From Choristoneura fumiferana (lineage: Eukaryota > Arthropoda > Insecta > Lepidoptera > Tortricidae), in assembly GCF_025370935.1 (NCBI RefSeq), contig NC_133472.1, positions 39,059,684-39,123,683 on the forward strand: a DNA stretch of 64,000 nt, read 5' to 3'. Shown here piece after piece: positions 47,701 through 59,339 of this stretch; the stretch's first letter is position 1; every line of letters starts with the position of its first letter. The notes below the pieces were generated by a model, which saw only the letters and a program-made list of their open reading frames with translations, had not been told where the DNA came from and searched no databases. The translations under genes were made by a program, and so were the position numbers.

Positions 47701-49901
47701 TTGCTTAGGAATAGGCTTAAGTACAACTTCTTCAACTGGTAGTTCTTCTTTAGGCCGTCTCTTACCAGTACGCCACGTTACTTCTTCTGGCGTAGATTCT
47801 TCGATTGGTTTTTCTTTCTTAACCGGCTTCAGCACTACGTCTTCTGATTTCTCTTCTTCTTCAACTGACTTTTGTTTAAGAATAGGCTTAAGTACAACTT
47901 CTTCAACTGGTTGTTCTTCTTTAGGACGTCTCTTACCACTGCGCCATGTGACTTCTTCTGGTTTAGATTCTTCAATTGGTTTTTCTTTCGTAATCGGCTT
48001 CAGCTGTACGTCTTCTGGTTTCTTTTCTTCTTCAACCGACTTTTGTTTAAGGATAGGCTTAAGTACAACTTCTTCAATTGTTTGTTCTTCCTTAGGACGT
48101 CTCTTACCAGTGCGCCATGTAACTTCCTCTGGTTTAGGTTCTTCGACTGGTTTCTCTTTCCTGATTGGCTTTAGTTGTACTTCTTCCGGTTTCTCTTCTT
48201 TTTCAACTGATTTCTGTTTAGGAACGGGCTTAAGCACAACTTCTTCAATTGGTTGTTCTTCCTTAGGACGTCTCTTTCCAGTACGCCATGTGACTTCTTC
48301 TGTCTTAGATTCTTCAATTAGTTTTTCTTTTCTGATTGGCTTCAGTTGTACTTCTTCCGGTTTCTCTTCTTCTTCAACCGGCTTCTGTTTAGAAGCAGGC
48401 TTAAGCACAACTTCTTCAATTGGTTGTTCTTCCTTAGGACGTCTTTTACCGGTGCGCCATGTCACTTCCTCTAGTTTAGATTCTTCAACAGGTTTCTCTT
48501 TCTTGACTGGCTTCAGCTGTACTTCTTCCGGTTTCTCTTCTTTTTCAACTATTTTCTGTTTCGGTACGGGTTTAAGCACAACTTCTTCAACTGGTTGTTC
48601 TTCCTTAGGACGTCTTTTACCAGTACGCCATGTTACTTCATCTGGTTTAGATTCTTCCTCAATGTTTTCAGCTGGTATCTTCAAAATAACGGTGTCTTCT
48701 TCACGTGTAAGAGATTCTTCTATAACCATAGTTTCTACCGACATTTTTCTAACCTGTTTCAACGTTACATCTTCCAATTTTTCTTTCACGATACCTTTTT
48801 TCTCCACTTTAGTGGGGCGCAATTTAATGCTTTCTTGAGTCCACGGTACCGCTTCCGGTTTTTGCTCTTGGAAAGCTGAAGACCTTCGCCTTGGAGCTAC
48901 AGGTAATGTTTCTTGTTGCTGTGCTTCTTCAGGTTGTTGTTTTGGTTCAGATCGAGGTCTTCGCCATTGTTTTGGCTCAAGAGGTTCTTTGCCCGCTTTC
49001 TCAACGGTGTCAATATTCTTGTCAACTATTAGCATATTTGAATCTTCAGAATCTGTTACAGTTTCAGATTGAACGGGTGTCTCCTTTGTTCGAGGTTTCC
49101 TCCAATGTTTAGTTTCTGGTTGTTCATCTTTAGTAATGCGATCAATGGTTAATGATTCATCTACTTTTAATATGTTGCTGTCTTCCACGGTGGTTCTATT
49201 TTCCAAGAACTTTGGCTTTTCTGTAGTTTTCGGTTTACGCCAATGCTTGGTCTCAAGTTGCGTCTCATCTGTTGTTTCAGCTATTAGCTCGGTTTTATCT
49301 ATCTTCAAAATTTGAGAATCTTCTGTGATAGTTCTATCTAGAGTTTTGGGCTCTTCAGGACGTGGTTTTCTCCAACTCTTGGTTTCCAGTTTTTTTATAT
49401 CTGTTTCTTCAGTAGTTTGTTGTTTACGTACATCGAGCAAATTACTGTCCTCTGTGGTCAAAAATGATTCTTGTTGTTGTTTCTTTTCAGTTCTTTGTTT
49501 TCGCCAATGTTTAGTTTCAAGTGCCTGTTTTTCTTGTAAGGAAGTTTGATCTACGGTCTCTCTGTTGTTGACTGATAGTATGTTAGCATCTTCACTGTAA
49601 GTGACTTGTTGGATTGTTTTTTGTTGCTCTTCAACAAGTTGACGTGGTTTGCGCCAATTCCTATTTTCCAATTGCTGGACCTCAATAATTTCTTGGGTCA
49701 GAACCTCGCTTTTCTTTCGCCAGGGTACAGTCGTTGCAGTACGCTTGGTTTGAATATCTTGAACATTTTCCAGCCTCAAAATATTGGACTCTTCTGTTGA
49801 CTGATAGGAAGTTCTGCTAGTTGTTGTACCATCTTCAGACGTATACTGATCAACACCAGTCTTTTCTTGGAAAGTTTTTCGTGAAATAACCGTACGCGAT
49901 T
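44736..49901 (-). CDS. sls: sls exon: first PEVK-type elastic region (1,722 codons)
   Basis: A single 5,166-nt exon, TTTACAG acceptor to AAG G|GTAAGC donor, phase 1-1. Three zones are visible. First (about residues 1-430) come some seven copies of a 45-residue motif with EDSNIL and ETKHWRKPR cores, ending near PWTQESIKLRPTK. The middle (about 430-1490) has 19 tandem copies of a 56-57-residue unit, consensus cores GKRRPKEEQP, EEVVLKPVPKQKP, KPEEVQLKPI and RKEKPIEES. The last 230 residues have KKVKKxxxIEEV and EPEIEE blocks. The composition is dominated by P, E, V and K, the signature of titin PEVK springs, and should be largely unstructured and extensible. This corresponds by position to the first PEVK region of insect Sallimus. 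Confidence 0.93.
45455..48635 (-). repeat. sls: 19 tandem copies of a 168-171-bp coding repeat
   Basis: Coding minisatellite inside the first PEVK exon. Each copy has the GKRRPKEE core. The upstream copies (1-7 and 13) begin TWRTGKRRP and are mostly 57 residues; copies 8-12 and 15-19 begin KWPTGKRRP (with QWP, KWQ and KWPK variants) and are 56 residues. Copy 14 begins KIVTGKRRP after a short insertion. Clustering of the two types implies block duplication of the KWPT type. Confidence 0.85.
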
Positions 49902-50049
49902 CTGTAAATACAAAGAATTGTGGTTTTAAAGACCATCTAAGGAGAGGAGTACGTGTTGGGCGAAATAAATTAAAATATGACACTGCTTTGAAATATTGAG
50001 AGAGATGACAAATTAGATTAAGTTATGTTAACGAAAAGCAAATACTTAC

Positions 50050-50103
50050 TTGAAACTCTGGCTGGAAGTATCATGCAATCTAAATCATTAGTTCGTGCTA
50101 CTA
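50050..50103 (-). CDS. sls: sls exon: 54-nt exon before the first PEVK exon
   Basis: Acceptor AACGTTGCAG|TA and a very strong donor, TCAA|GTAAGTATT, bound 54 nt. Read in phase 1-1 this encodes VARTNDLDCMILPARVS with no stop, and it joins both the upstream Ig exon (phase 1) and the 5.2 kb PEVK exon in frame. It sits only 148 nt upstream of that PEVK exon. Shorter versions using the inner acceptor-like AGs (ATTTAG, CTTCCAG) would also keep the frame. The donor and the open frame support it; the acceptor choice is less sure. Confidence 0.6.
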
Positions 50104-50774
50104 CTGCAACGTTTGGCTTGTGGTTACGAGTAAGTGAGAGGAGTTACCTGTACGCGTGTCAGCAGCATATTATTTTATCTATTTCATTTTATTTTGTATT
50201 GCTATTGCTTACCATCTTGAACTGTGAACTATTCAAAATCGCTCAGATACATTTCTTTACTTGCCATTCTGTCTATGACCTATTCTGGTGAACCCCTGGT
50301 ATTTGTTGTGACCGATATCTGTGGTACCGCATCATTAAATTGTTTCGAATAAATGAGACATCTCCATAGTAAATATGTGTCACATTAAATATTAGGAACT
50401 CCTCGGAGTATGGTGTAACGAGCTCTTATTGAGTCCCTGATCTAATAAGATATTAAAAGCTTACTTTATGTTTAATTTTGACGGTCAACTACTCTTTTCA
50501 TTATTTGTCAGTAAGTACTGGCTGATGTGAAGCGTTAAATTTAATCGCACATTACGTTGCCAACATTTCAGACGATTTAAATTAACCGGCAACTGTTGCC
50601 GACTAATTGAAGTTCGTGAAACTCAGCATGTGTTTATAATATTTTTTATTTTATTTTTAGTTCTGGCTGTATGTTGAATAGGTAATTTCGTGTAGTCTTC
50701 TCGTTTTCCTTTTGTTTTTGTGCTAGTGTCATGAAAAAAGTAAATCTAATTTAACACGGCAATTAGTACATAAA

Positions 50775-51826
50775 TAAAGGGTTTAGCAGGCTAAGGAAGG
50801 TAATGTGCCCCCTGTGAGGAATAGTTGAATTGGTGAATGTCAATTGTTTGTCGCCTCATAACTAGTAATCACTCCAACTTTCAGTCCTCCATCTTGAACT
50901 GTCACAGAGATAATGTCAAAAATATGTTTCCTTAACATTTTTTTTCAAACTCGTTCTATCCATAGCAGCTAAAGCATCGAAACAAAATCACAGCTATGAG
51001 GTTTGAGTGGGAGTATATACCTTACAATTTTATTAATATTTTATACGTGAGAAATAAATAAAAAATACTATTTATTTTTGGACACCTTTTAACAAGTTGT
51101 TTTGAAGGTACAACTATGAAAAAAAAAAACATATAAATTGCAAATAGTATTAGCTACTACCATACGAAAAATCAATTAATTATAATTGGTGCAACATACA
51201 AGAAAAATTAAAAACTAACGAAAGTATTCAAGTATCAAGATTGTAGCCTTCTGAAGGTTCGCTTTTAAAGTTTCATGTTCGTTGCCTAGCAACAAAGAGT
51301 GTATTCTTTTCAATTTGACGTATGGCTGTCACAAAAGGTTACTGAACTGCTGCTGTGTTTGAATACTTTCGCTAGGTTTTTATTTTTTTCAGTATTATGT
51401 TGCACCAATTATTATCAATTGATTTTTCGTATGGTAGTAGCTACTAATATTTGCAGCTTATATGATTTTTTTTCATAGTTGTACCTTCAAAAAAACTTGT
51501 TAAAAGAAGGTGTTAAAAAATAAATTGGCATTTTTTATTTTTATTTTCACGTTTAAAATATTATTAAAATTGTAAGGTATACTTCCACTCAAACCACGTA
51601 GCTGTGATTTTCTTTCGATGCTTTAGCTGCTATGGATTAGGAGAAAACGAGTTTGAAAAAAAATGTTTAGGAGACACATTTTTGACATTATCTCTGTGAC
51701 AGTTCAAGATGGAGGACTGAAAGTTGGAGTGATTACTAGTTATGAGGCGACAAACAATTGACATTCACCAATTCAACTATTCCTCACAGGGGCCACATGT
51801 CCTTCCTTAGCCTGCTAAACCCTTTA
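50775..51826. mobile_element. foldback element: arms of about 460 bp in inverted orientation
   Basis: The left arm (50777 to about 51233) and right arm (about 51357 to 51824) are reverse complements with small differences. The outer ends are AAAGGGTTTAGCAGGCTAAG and its complement, and the arms share the AAACAATTGACATTCACCAA segment. A loop of about 120 bp separates them. A TA at each outer end (50775-50776 and 51825-51826) may be a target duplication. No coding sequence is present. As part of the sls pre-mRNA it could fold into a hairpin of about 450 bp. Confidence 0.85.
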
Positions 51827-52129
51827 AGTTTTGACAAAACTTATAGTGACAAAAGTAAGCTTTTAATTACAAGCTTAAATATGAAAATCGTCCAAATTAA
51901 ATATTTTACTGTGCTTTAACTAAGTATTCAGAAGTATTTGCTTGTTTATCAACACTTTCTTAGTTTTCATGTTACAAGTGATTTCGTGAATTAATACTCA
52001 TTGACTGCTTTTCTCCGCGTTTTGTGTTTATTGGTTAGTTCTTTCAGTAAGCCGACGTAATATAGTTTTACATATATTTTCTGGTTTGGAAAAGCTATAG
52101 GCCATCATCAGCTTTTACCTATTCCAATC

Positions 52130-52407
52130 TACAGAGTGAAATTTTGAATGTGATACAAAATTAGTATTAGTATGCTAGTCAGTATAATGTATTAACTCAT
52201 TTGTTGAATGTCTTTGTAAGGTATATTCTGATCAGTAAAATTTGCAGCAATGTATGAAAATCACAAATTTTATCAGACTAATTTCAACAAATTTTCCGCA
52301 AAGTAACACCTGATTCAATAAATTATTAGTTAATGCGTTATATATAGTCCAGCTTCAACTGAGCTTGAAACACTAATTTTGTATCACGTTCAAAATTTCA
52401 CCCTGTA
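52130..52407. mobile_element. MITE-like element with 36-bp terminal inverted repeats
   Basis: TACAGAGTGAAATTTTGAAT at 52130 onward and its reverse complement ending at 52407 (ATTTCACCCTGTA) form 36-bp arms with two mismatches, separated by about 206 bp of AT-rich sequence. The size and ends suit a non-autonomous DNA transposon. Confidence 0.65.
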
Positions 52408-52522
52408 TTATTTACAATAAGCTATTGAAACCAATATAACATTCGGTGAGTGACAATCAATCATCTTCTGTTTAACTTTAATGTATGTTTCTAGTATTGA
52501 GAATGATCTGATAAAAATTTAC

Positions 52523-52601
52523 CATACTTATAGCAACGTTCTAGTATTTGCGACGTCGCGTTTTCTCGCTGTTGTCCTTCGTTTCCCAGATATTGTTGCA
52601 T
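52523..52601 (-). CDS. weak candidate: alternative first exon or chance open frame
   Basis: An ATG at 52599-52601 (A at -3) opens 26 codons, MQQYLGNEGQQRENATSQIL onward, ending in a G|GTAAAT donor in phase 1, which could join the 54-nt exon at 50103 in frame. The codons lie in an island less AT-rich than the surrounding intron. No promoter motif was recognised and the frame is also open upstream of the ATG. It may be a transposon remnant or chance. Confidence 0.2.
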
Positions 52602-55241
52602 TATGTTTACGAATTCGGCGCGTATACAATGTGCATTTCAGGGAGTTGTAGAGTCAACAGTTCTTTTACCAAGCAGTGACATTCAGTATCAGGGCTTATA
52701 GAGTATGTGTCTGGCAGAGGACCTACACGTTGAGTCATTATGATTATTATATCTTGTCCAACTCTTCAAATTGAGCATCAAGCCTGCCCAGCTACAATTC
52801 GAATGGAAGCGGCAAAGATTGGCAGTGTGTCAAATTTCCTCCAATCAGATTGGCAGCCTCGCAAAAATTCGCGAATCAAATTTTGTTCTTTTTGTTTCGA
52901 CTGAACAACGACAGACTCCACACGGGTACAAGCATCTCAAGGGTAATGTAACTTTTTATTTTTAAAACATTATTTTGTATTTGTGTCCAGTCACAAAATG
53001 TATTTTATGTGGTCCAAAAGAAAGTGAAGGTGTGCCCTGTTACATGTGACTGGTTCTGATCAGTAAAAGAAAGAGATGCAAGATTAAAGGAGCAGCATGT
53101 TCGCTGTCTAGAATCAAATTAACATCAGCGCGCAAGATCGCGTCGTTTTTGTTTGTCAGTTTCTTTAACTACTCTGGTACAATCTTACTTTATTGACCAT
53201 TACGTATTACACTGTGAGAAACGGCCGATAATGCATATTAATGTCATAGTTTTAATATGGACTCTTTCCGTTACATGTTTACAGCCTTCATTAGACTTGC
53301 CGACTATATTGCTTACTCATTTTTGTGCTAGTAGTTTGCACAATAATGTAATTTGACGTACATTTGCCAGGTAGGTACAGGCCTAATGGTCGTTTCAACA
53401 TGTCTTTGACTCCACGCAAGTGCTAATTAATGGGTTACATTTGACTGTACCCTATTGTATAATGACGAATAAAGCAATTAGCGCTCACCATACTTGATAG
53501 CTAACTCACATGTTCCAGCCTGTCTCAAGGTCATCTTTGCCCAGGGTGCAAGTGCATGGTCCTAGTGGGCTCAATACAGGCAAAATTACCATTTTTTTGC
53601 ATTTTGATTTTAGCCCCAATATGATAGAAAGCTTTTTTCATAGCTATAATTTATCAACCCAGTAGGAAGAAGGTATACTCAAATACGCAACATTATGACA
53701 ACTATAAAAATTGTCGCAGCATGTTGAGCTAGCCCTGTACATTAATTCAGTTCTGTTTTGGATCAACATGACTTCATTTTCGAGGTAACCTCGTTTCTAG
53801 CACACAAACTACTCTGCCGGCTTGCCGGTTTCTTTTGTACCCTGGAGTATCGATCGGTCCGATTCGGCTCCTCAGAGGACAGTGTTATTATCTTATTGTC
53901 ACTGAGAGAGATATATCTGACTTGCGAGATTACATAGATTTGTGTTCGAATAAACCATAGACATCGCAACATCGAGGACATAAAACAGACCCATGTTTAT
54001 GGCCCGTGTGTCGTACGTAACATTGTTCCTAGTTGCTTTTTATACTCCTTTTGCTTTTATATTTATAGGTAAATATCAAAGGCTTCTATCAAGGTCAGGT
54101 TCGTAGTTATACTCATAAATAGAAGCGTGTTGCTGTGTTTCTAAAACTTTAACAGTGAGAAGGTATATATCTTGTTCTTTCTATTTAATTTTTTTGACTG
54201 TTAATTTATTGATTGTACTTTTTGTTGGCTTTAGTTGCATGCTCATCTAATCTACACAATATATTGGCCAAATTCAAGTCAAACTGAATGCTAAAAGTGT
54301 TTGAAATTTGTCTTTACAGTTAATAAAAAATATTAGGTATTGGACGTTTTCAGACGCATTTCACATTCAATACACTACGAGCAGAAGCGAATTTACGTAT
54401 CTATTTTATAGTAAAATACGTGGGCAAAATTACCTCCACCATTTTGCCCAATGCTTAAGAAGTTTACCCGCATTTGTTGCTCTTACAGGTAGATATCAGA
54501 TTGAATTGGCCGACAGTACAGACAGTATCTAAGGGTCGGAAATTTTGAATTATTACAGATCAAAGCACGCCATCTCGTACCGTTTTTAGACATTAATCTC
54601 ATACCCATTAATTCCTTCCATCAATTTATCGTTCATCGCGTTTTATAACTAATCTAAATAAAAGCTTTTTTAGTTGAACTGCTTTATCGTTGCTATTCAC
54701 ATTGATAAAAAATGTATGCTTTGTTATTTTACTGGTAGTGCTTTTAAATAACTTTGTTTTGATTGTTTTTAAGTAAGTTATTATGAGGTTAATCCAACTG
54801 TCAATATTAAATGCTTGGATTTTATTTTTGCAAATTTTATTCGAACTACACAGTTCGTTCGCGTTAAGAAACCAGTGAGTCATCTCATCAGTGCAACTTA
54901 ATTCAGTTCGCACATAAAAGACAGGACACAACTGTTGACTTTCTAATTAGAAACGAATTGATTGGTTATTGGGCGTGGCTAGGCCGGCGGGACATTGATG
55001 ATTCAGTGCATTCTTAACGCGAACGGACTATGAGGAATTATACGAGTATATCGAAAAGATGAATTGCTAAGTACAATCTAGGAAATACGTCTAGTAAACG
55101 AATACAATCAACACATATAATATGTCGATCGAAAAGAACCATCAAAGATGATCTCATAATCCACAGCACTGTACGCTACCTATTTCTATCTAGCTAATGA
55201 TTGACCAAGTAGGAACGCAAGAGACAATATTTAGAACTCAC

Positions 55242-55253
55242 CTTTCTTGATCC
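55242..55253 (-). CDS. weak candidate: 12-nt microexon
   Basis: Acceptor CCAATCAG|GG and donor AAAG|GTGAGT bound 12 nt, phase 1-1, adding R-I-K-K. The donor is strong and the phase fits, but such a small exon cannot be separated from chance by sequence alone. Confidence 0.25.
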
Positions 55254-58200
55254 CTGATTGGTAAAGGGTGTTCACACAAAATGCAGGCGGCAGTTCGGCA
55301 TTCGTATAATCTAGGTACGAGAGGTATACGAGGCTTCATCCAAACACAACCAAATAGATTCTATTTACTTAGGTATTTCATAGAAGATTGGCCGAACATG
55401 TTGATATTCCAACAATATTGGATGGTGACAAGGTTTTGGATGGTAGGTACTGGCTGGCGTGCATTTGGATCCACAAGCAACAGTAACGTTACTTAATTTT
55501 GCTTATTGCATTATTAGATACTAATGTCTGTTTCTGTTGATAAATAAGGTGTCGTTAATAGGCTAGTCATTTTCAAGGTCAAATTTTCAGGCAGTAAGTT
55601 GGAGTACATTTTATGGAGTTCTACCTGTTAAGTCCAAAAGAATTGTTGGTACCTATACCAATACGCTATGATACTTTTGACATGTTCTGTTTGTATCTTT
55701 TATTGCCTTGATACCTATTCAATTCTTTTGACCTTATGTTCAAAGTACCAGATTGTATTTTAGTAGATACCTACCGTGCCATCATCATGGACGTAATGTG
55801 TGGGAAGTATGAATAAGTGGCGTACTTAGCAAAAATGGTAATTTAAATTTATTATAATATCAAATGTCATGTTGTAACTTCATTGAACTTACAAAAGTGT
55901 CTGGGGATCAACCTTTAATTCTCTCGTCCGTAGATTATAAGAACTCTAAACATTTTTGAGAAACGAAAAACTAGTTGTAGTATTTTAATTGTAGGTACTA
56001 AAGATAGGCTGATTAAGCTGACAATCAATTCAGTGGATCGAGTATTGTTTTTTACAAATATTTATCCAGTTAAAGCCTAAAAATATAATATGAGATGCAG
56101 TACCATCCAGGCACGCACAATGGACTATTCATGATAGATTAGTTGCCATTTTGGCTCATCGTATTTTCATGTTATTTTTTATCTGTGTGTTTAAGTTACT
56201 CTATCGTCATCCATCAAACATTTAATTTACAGATCTTAAATATTATTAACACTAAAATATGCAAAGCTTCAGACATACTTTTTATCAAAATTGCTCTGCT
56301 GTTTTCGTAACAAAACACGTGCATTATAACCGCATTGAAGTGCTTAGAATCAATCGTATTACTTCTAACTTAAACAGCTATAAATAGTAAAGTTGTGTTT
56401 TCTAAAGTGTTGGTAATTTTCTGAAATTAAACAACATCCAAGTATTTTTGCTGCATACTGCATTTAAACATAAATTTGCTTGTACTCGCTTACTGCTGCC
56501 CGATTTCTGTTCTTTATGAGTATTCCAAATGAATGTTATCTTTCCCTCTAAATACTTATATTTTCTTTTTCTCTCTACATCATTCAATATTTTGTTCAAC
56601 TTTTTAACAAATGGGTAACAGAACAGTCCCTCAAAATTGTAAGATTATCTTTCTTATTCTCTGGAAAACACAGCGTACATTACATTATTTCTTCTTCTGC
56701 AGATACATAATCATTCCACGTTTCAATGTAATATCATATCAATATCCGACTGACAACTTAAATCATATTAAGTTTCGATGAACATGGATTTGAGCATATT
56801 TTCTTTATTTTCAGACTCAAGGAGGGGTAGGACGATTGTTTACAAGAGACGAGCAGACGATGCAGTGGGAAAAATGAAATATATTCAACACTCGAACCAA
56901 ATCTGACACCGAGATGGCAATTCTGGCATTCAGCAGAAACTCTTGACGTCCATCTTTCTCGTCATCTTCGTCACATCTGGTCTATTGAGCTGTTGCATTG
57001 ATTGAGGAGTAAGGATTGGGAAACAGAATTATGAAGGGTTAAATCAGGTTAAAAAACTCTTCAACTTCCATATTTGTTTACTATGCTGTTATTGCTAATC
57101 TTCTTTTTTCATTATATCATAGACATCATCACAGACCAGTAAGTAGTTTTCTTTAACATTTTTCTTTTGGTATCGTTCTTCGTGCAAATTGACATTGCAA
57201 GATTCTCTTAGATGCTTGTTTTTTTAATCGTATAATCATTCAATATGAGCAAATACAATGTGGATTGCGATTCGTTAAATTGGGAACCAAGCATCTATCA
57301 GAAGCCTTCTAGTTGAGGTTGTCTTGATTTGAGGTCGTAAATATTCTTATGAAGAATTTAAAATATTTCTTGCCGATTTTGGTTACGCTATGGTACTTTA
57401 TTTGATCTTTGAAAAGGGTTGATTGATATTTTCATACCAACTGAGATATGTATGTGTTGCAATTGTTGGTATTTTACCAGCCTTCACCCTTCAGTCCTCC
57501 AATTCTTCGGTAATAATCGTTGAAGCCAAATTGAGAAGAATAACAGTTCATCTCAAAAGAAGCTGAACACTGTAGTGTTTTGTCACAATAAACAATACCT
57601 AATTCTAACAACAATTTAACATGCTTAACTTACTAAACGTGGCAAGTCTCTAAAGTGTTCAACTTCTTCTCAGCTTCATTTAATGTATGTTTCATAAAGT
57701 CCTTCAGAAGCTGTCCATTCTTCTTTATGATTCTTTTACTTATTATGTCATTTATTTATTCATGCTCATTGATGAACAGCTATTTTACTAGAATTACAAT
57801 ATTTCTTTATAACTTCTTCTTCTTATGAAATCAGCTAATAGTCAGTGTTTACATTAAAATTAGGAACTCATCTCATAATAAACATATAACATATTCCTAC
57901 TACTTATTACGATAAATTTAATTATTAGCTTTGCTCTGAATGTGAAAAAGAGCATAGTTCCTTGGAAAGCAAGTCGATAATCCAGGAAGTTATAACAAAA
58001 CATTACGTTGTGAATAACATACCTATCGTAATCCTCGAAGTAAAATTAGTAAGGGTCTATTTTATTATCTATTGAATAGAATAGGTGCGACCTCATGCAC
58101 AACCAGTTTAGTAACTCTAGCGAGCATAGTAACTGATAATATACTTATGTAGGTAATTATGTTTCAAAGAGAAATATCAGATAGGTACTACGGCCACCAA

Positions 58201-58793
58201 AATGGTCCGAAATAGTTAAAAAGTGGACTGAAAAAGTGGAAAATGGTTGTACAGGTGGCTTTGTCGTTCAGTGTATTATTTCTTTGATAATTGGTGATGC
58301 AAAAACATTTTGTGCGACAAGCAAACTAGCCGTGCTAGTTGTACTAGCTAAAACTACTCAGTATGGTCTTTTCACGCACATAGTCGCGGGCATTAGCACT
58401 TGGTTAAGTTTACATATTCATCTAACAGAGAGCAAAAATAAGTAAAAGAATGCAGTTAACAAGTTGCAATTCAAACAGTCAATTGTTTAATTGAAATAAT
58501 TAGCTTTTCGCAATCCCTTAATGGATGCGGTTGCCCGGTATTAGCACTCGTTTGATGGACAACAAGAACTACGTGTGAGTAGGTGTGTGGTGTGTTATGT
58601 TATGTTTCTAAATATGAAAGTTCAATGATGGTAGTAAATATCACCGCTAGGTACTGTCCGGGGCTTCTCGTATCTTCCTAAAATACTCCAAAATGCAGGG
58701 TAGGTAGATTATCGGTCTGTCATATTCGGGCTACCCAAATATTTGTCTTTATCCTTATGTTGAATAATGCGAAGTTTTAATTAATTTATAGCA

Positions 58794-58799
58794 TTTATT
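58794..58799 (-). promoter_or_regulatory. possible poly(A) signal AATAAA
   Basis: The hexamer reads AATAAA on the minus strand, about 1.6 kb downstream of the candidate kettin-length stop. Such hexamers are frequent by chance in AT-rich introns, so the call rests on position only. Confidence 0.25.
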
Positions 58800-59185
58800 A
58801 AACAGTTTTCACATAAAGGTAACATACAAAAATTTAATTCATAAATATATTATTAAATATGGATAGGCACTAAAAATACTAAGTGATAAAAATACTGCCA
58901 CGCCTAATAACTTAATTACCTACAATTAGGTGAAACATACAACACAATTTAATTTTAAACAATGTCGTGCACTTAAAACAAACTAAGTTAAAGATCACTG
59001 TAACGTTAAACTATAAAATCTCATTCAATTCGGATTTGTACTTGCAGAAAATATTAGGTCATCAACATCGGCAGTGTATGTCAAAACATAGAAACTGGCA
59101 AGGCAAGTAATGCGTGCGTACTTTCGAGGGCGTCGCGCTCATAGCGGCGGATTGCACTGTTATGTTTCTTTGTGACAGAAGTTGA

Positions 59186-59339
59186 CAGCGGAGCGAGAGG
59201 CGCGGCGGCGACAACCACGAGTAACTTTGTGGAACCGAATACCGTCGCGGACGAGCGGCGCGGGCGCGGGCGCGGGCGCGGGAGCGGCAGCGGGAGCGGA
59301 GAGCCGCGACTGCGCGGTGACGCGGACGCGGACGCGGAC
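59186..59339. other. GC-rich simple-sequence island
   Basis: About 150 bp of strongly GC-rich sequence, with (GGGCGC)n-like and (GGACGC)n-like runs, in an AT-rich intron. It could be part of an internal promoter, a 3' UTR of a kettin-length transcript, or a simple repeat. Open frames in it are low-complexity and not convincing. Confidence 0.5.

Noticed and set aside
45410..48879. Long plus-strand open frames (up to 302 aa) opposite the first PEVK exon
   Set aside because: They are shadows of the tandem repeat, with SSTGFCFGTG-type low-complexity translation and no independent start or domain.
58035..58070. Strong donor-like ATAG|GTATGT with a CTAAT branch-point-like motif upstream on the minus strand
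   Set aside because: The enclosed 11 nt would not keep the phase and includes a stop in the needed frame.
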